A stretch of DNA of 23,702 nucleotides from a virus, in IMG/VR virus record IMGVR_UViG_3300028829_001027, positions 1 through 23,702 of that record; one strand, given 5' to 3'. The translations under genes and the position numbers were made by a program. Shown here piece after piece: positions 22,478 through 23,702 of this stretch; within the stretch, counting starts at the first letter, position 1, and each line of letters starts with the position of its first letter. The notes beneath the pieces were generated by a model. That model was not told the origin of the DNA. It worked only from the letters and a program-made list of their open reading frames with translations, and ran no database searches.

Positions 22478-23702
22478 ATGGCAAACCTAAAATACATAGG
22501 TAAAAATATATTTAACCACAGTCTTGAGGTAAAGAAAGGTAATATAATTGGTGACCACACAGAGGTTATTAAAGTTACTGTTGTCTCCGATGGTGGTAAT
22601 AAGTATGCTTTTGAGGGTGCTACGACACCTGATTTTACTATTGATGAGGGAAAGACTTACAGATTCGACCAATCGGATAGTTCTAATGATACTCATCCTT
22701 TAAGATTTAGTATAGTAGAAAATGGAACTTGGGGTGGTGGTAGTGCTTACTCAACAGGAGTGATAACTCATGGAACTGCTGGAACAAAGGGAGCTTACAC
22801 AGAAATAAATGTTACAAAAGTTACTCCAAATCATTTATATTACTATTGTGTCAATCATAGTGGAATGGGTAATGATGCTCTTCTACTTAAAAATGATTTT
22901 TTAAACTTACATAGGGTAAGTGGTTCAGCTGTTTCAACAGGTTCGTTTGGTAAGATTATTGTTTCGGAGATGTCCAACTCAGATTTAAAATCTGTTTCAT
23001 CTTCTATATCTACAAGATTAACAACGGAAGAAGGAAATGTAGATACACTTCAAGCTAGAGATTTAATAGCTGGTACAGGTTTAACAGGTGGTGGAACATT
23101 AGCCTCCGATAGAACTTTCAATGTAGTCGGTGGAACTGGCATTACAGCAAATGCAAATGATATAGAAATAGATTTTTCAGATTCTACTTTACAAACTACA
23201 ATTAGTGGTTCAGTTACTTCGGTAAGTTCTTCATTAGCTGGTAGGATTACTACAGAAGAAGGAAATGTAGATACGTTACAAGCTAGAGATTTAATAGCAG
23301 GAGCTGGTTTAACTGGTGGTGGTACATTAGCTTCTGATAGAACTTTTAATGTTGGTGCTGGAACTGGTGTTACTGTAAATGCTAACGATGTAGCTATTGG
23401 ACAGTCAGTTGCAACATCTGATAATGTTACATTTGGTAGTGTAACTACAACAGGAAACGTAAGTGGCTCATCAACCTCGACTGGTTCGTTTGGAAGAGTA
23501 GAATCAAACACATTTAATGCAACAACATTTACAAGTACAGAAGTAACCTCTACAAATCTAACGGTTACAGGAACAATAACTGGTTCTTCTTTAGATGTAA
23601 GTGGTGATGGTATATTCGGTGGTAATATAAGAGCAGTAGGTGATGTAATAGCAGAAAGATATATTGTATCGTCTTCGGTTACACATCTTACACAATCATT
23701 CA
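22478..23702 (+). CDS. fibre protein with cupredoxin-like domain (3' partial)
   Basis: The frame is open from ATG 22478 to the window end (408 codons visible). Residues about 50-131 look like a cupredoxin fold: FTIDEGKTYRFDQSDSS, then HPLRFS with H73, GGGSAYSTGVITHGTAG, and YYYCVNHSGMG with C124, H127 and M130. The spacing C-x2-H-x2-M equals that of the amicyanin copper site. The remainder is a fibre shaft: the cassette SGSAVSTGSFG (about 146-156), two copies of a 35-residue segment starting TTEEGN, IGQSVATSDNVTFGSV, and SGSSTSTGSFGRV. The ribosome site is weak (GGAA). It is probably a tail fibre or tip-associated protein. Copper binding is untested. Confidence 0.78.
   Translation, partial: MANLKYIGKNIFNHSLEVKKGNIIGDHTEVIKVTVVSDGGNKYAFEGATTPDFTIDEGKTYRFDQSDSSNDTHPLRFSIVENGTWGGGSAYSTGVITHGTAGTKGAYTEINVTKVTPNHLYYYCVNHSGMGNDALLLKNDFLNLHRVSGSAVSTGSFGKIIVSEMSNSDLKSVSSSISTRLTTEEGNVDTLQARDLIAGTGLTGGGTLASDRTFNVVGGTGITANANDIEIDFSDSTLQTTISGSVTSVSSSLAGRITTEEGNVDTLQARDLIAGAGLTGGGTLASDRTFNVGAGTGVTVNANDVAIGQSVATSDNVTFGSVTTTGNVSGSSTSTGSFGRVESNTFNATTFTSTEVTSTNLTVTGTITGSSLDVSGDGIFGGNIRAVGDVIAERYIVSSSVTHLTQSF
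23021..23125 (+). repeat. 35-codon in-frame repeat in fibre gene, copy 1
   Basis: The copy encodes a 35-residue segment (TTEEGNVDTLQARDL, then IAG-GLTGGGTLASDRTFNV). It is nearly identical in protein to 23249-23353 but differs at several third codon positions, so the duplication is old and under selection for protein sequence. Confidence 0.8.
23249..23353 (+). repeat. 35-codon in-frame repeat in fibre gene, copy 2
   Basis: This is the second copy of the 35-residue segment, 228 bases downstream of the first. It is followed by a related stretch (GAGTGVTVNANDV against GGTGITANANDI after copy 1), so the true repeat unit is longer, about 50 residues. Confidence 0.8.

Noticed and set aside
23050-23511. 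153-codon minus-strand open frame with repeated PVPAPTLKVLSEANVPPPVKP-like sequence
   Set aside because: It lies wholly within the fibre gene and its repeats simply reflect the in-frame fibre repeats; no ribosome site or context supports it.
1-23702. tRNA genes, CRISPR arrays, insertion sequences, integrase or attachment sites
   Set aside because: None seen; gaps are too short and lack cloverleaf-like, spacer-repeat or terminal inverted repeat patterns.

Overview
The window is an AT-rich (about one-third GC by eye) piece of a T4-like (contractile-tailed) phage genome covering the head-assembly, neck and start of the tail-fibre region. Every credible gene lies on the + strand, genes abut or overlap by a few bases, and no tRNA, CRISPR, IS or integrase was seen. 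The T4 homologues recognised are terminase large subunit (gp17), portal (gp20), prohead protease (gp21), scaffold (gp22), major capsid protein (gp23), probable neck proteins (gp13-like, gp14-like) and two tail-sheath-stabiliser-like proteins (gp15-like). Low GC, a phage ribosomal protein bS21 and the style of the accessory proteins suggest a marine T4-like phage. A SAR11/Pelagibacter host is plausible but not shown by the sequence.

Layout: (1) 1-3270, the 3' part of a very large gene fusing a nucleotidylyltransferase (NMNAT-like, HxGH) to a ligase-type nucleotidyltransferase (KxDG). (2) 3279-4172, a zinc-ribbon protein and a small putative virion protein. (3) 4181-7618, terminase and portal side by side; the sheath and tube genes that separate them in T4 are absent here. 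(4) 7680-9738, three small or medium unknown genes in the position of T4 67/68, then the protease. (5) 9739-13300, candidate prohead-core or packaged proteins (81, 117, 510 and 215 aa), a putative decoration-type protein, and bS21. (6) 13441-16251, scaffold and capsid, closed by a strong intrinsic terminator. (7) 16369-20467, neck proteins and tandem gp15-like paralogues, the second fused to a fibre-like module. (8) 20476-23702, fibre-type proteins rich in SGS repeats, a small zinc-ribbon/NUMOD3-like gene, and a 3'-truncated fibre gene carrying a cupredoxin-like domain.

How the parts work together: gp22 and accessory core proteins would template the gp23 shell on the gp20 portal vertex; gp21 would then cleave its substrates after (L/I)xE sites. 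Such sites occur at residue 66 of gp23, near the N-termini of several small proteins between gp21 and gp22, and in linkers of the 510-aa basic protein. The gp17 motor would fill the head, and the gp13/14/15-like proteins would close the neck and cap the tail. All six gaps of 38 bases or more carry a TATTTAT(A/T) element, four of them 34-41 bases before a start codon, which is my candidate late promoter. The most unusual items are the enzyme fusion at the left end, the modular candidate polyprotein, bS21 beside a structured scaffold leader, the duplicated gp15 fused to a fibre module, and the cupredoxin-like fibre domain.
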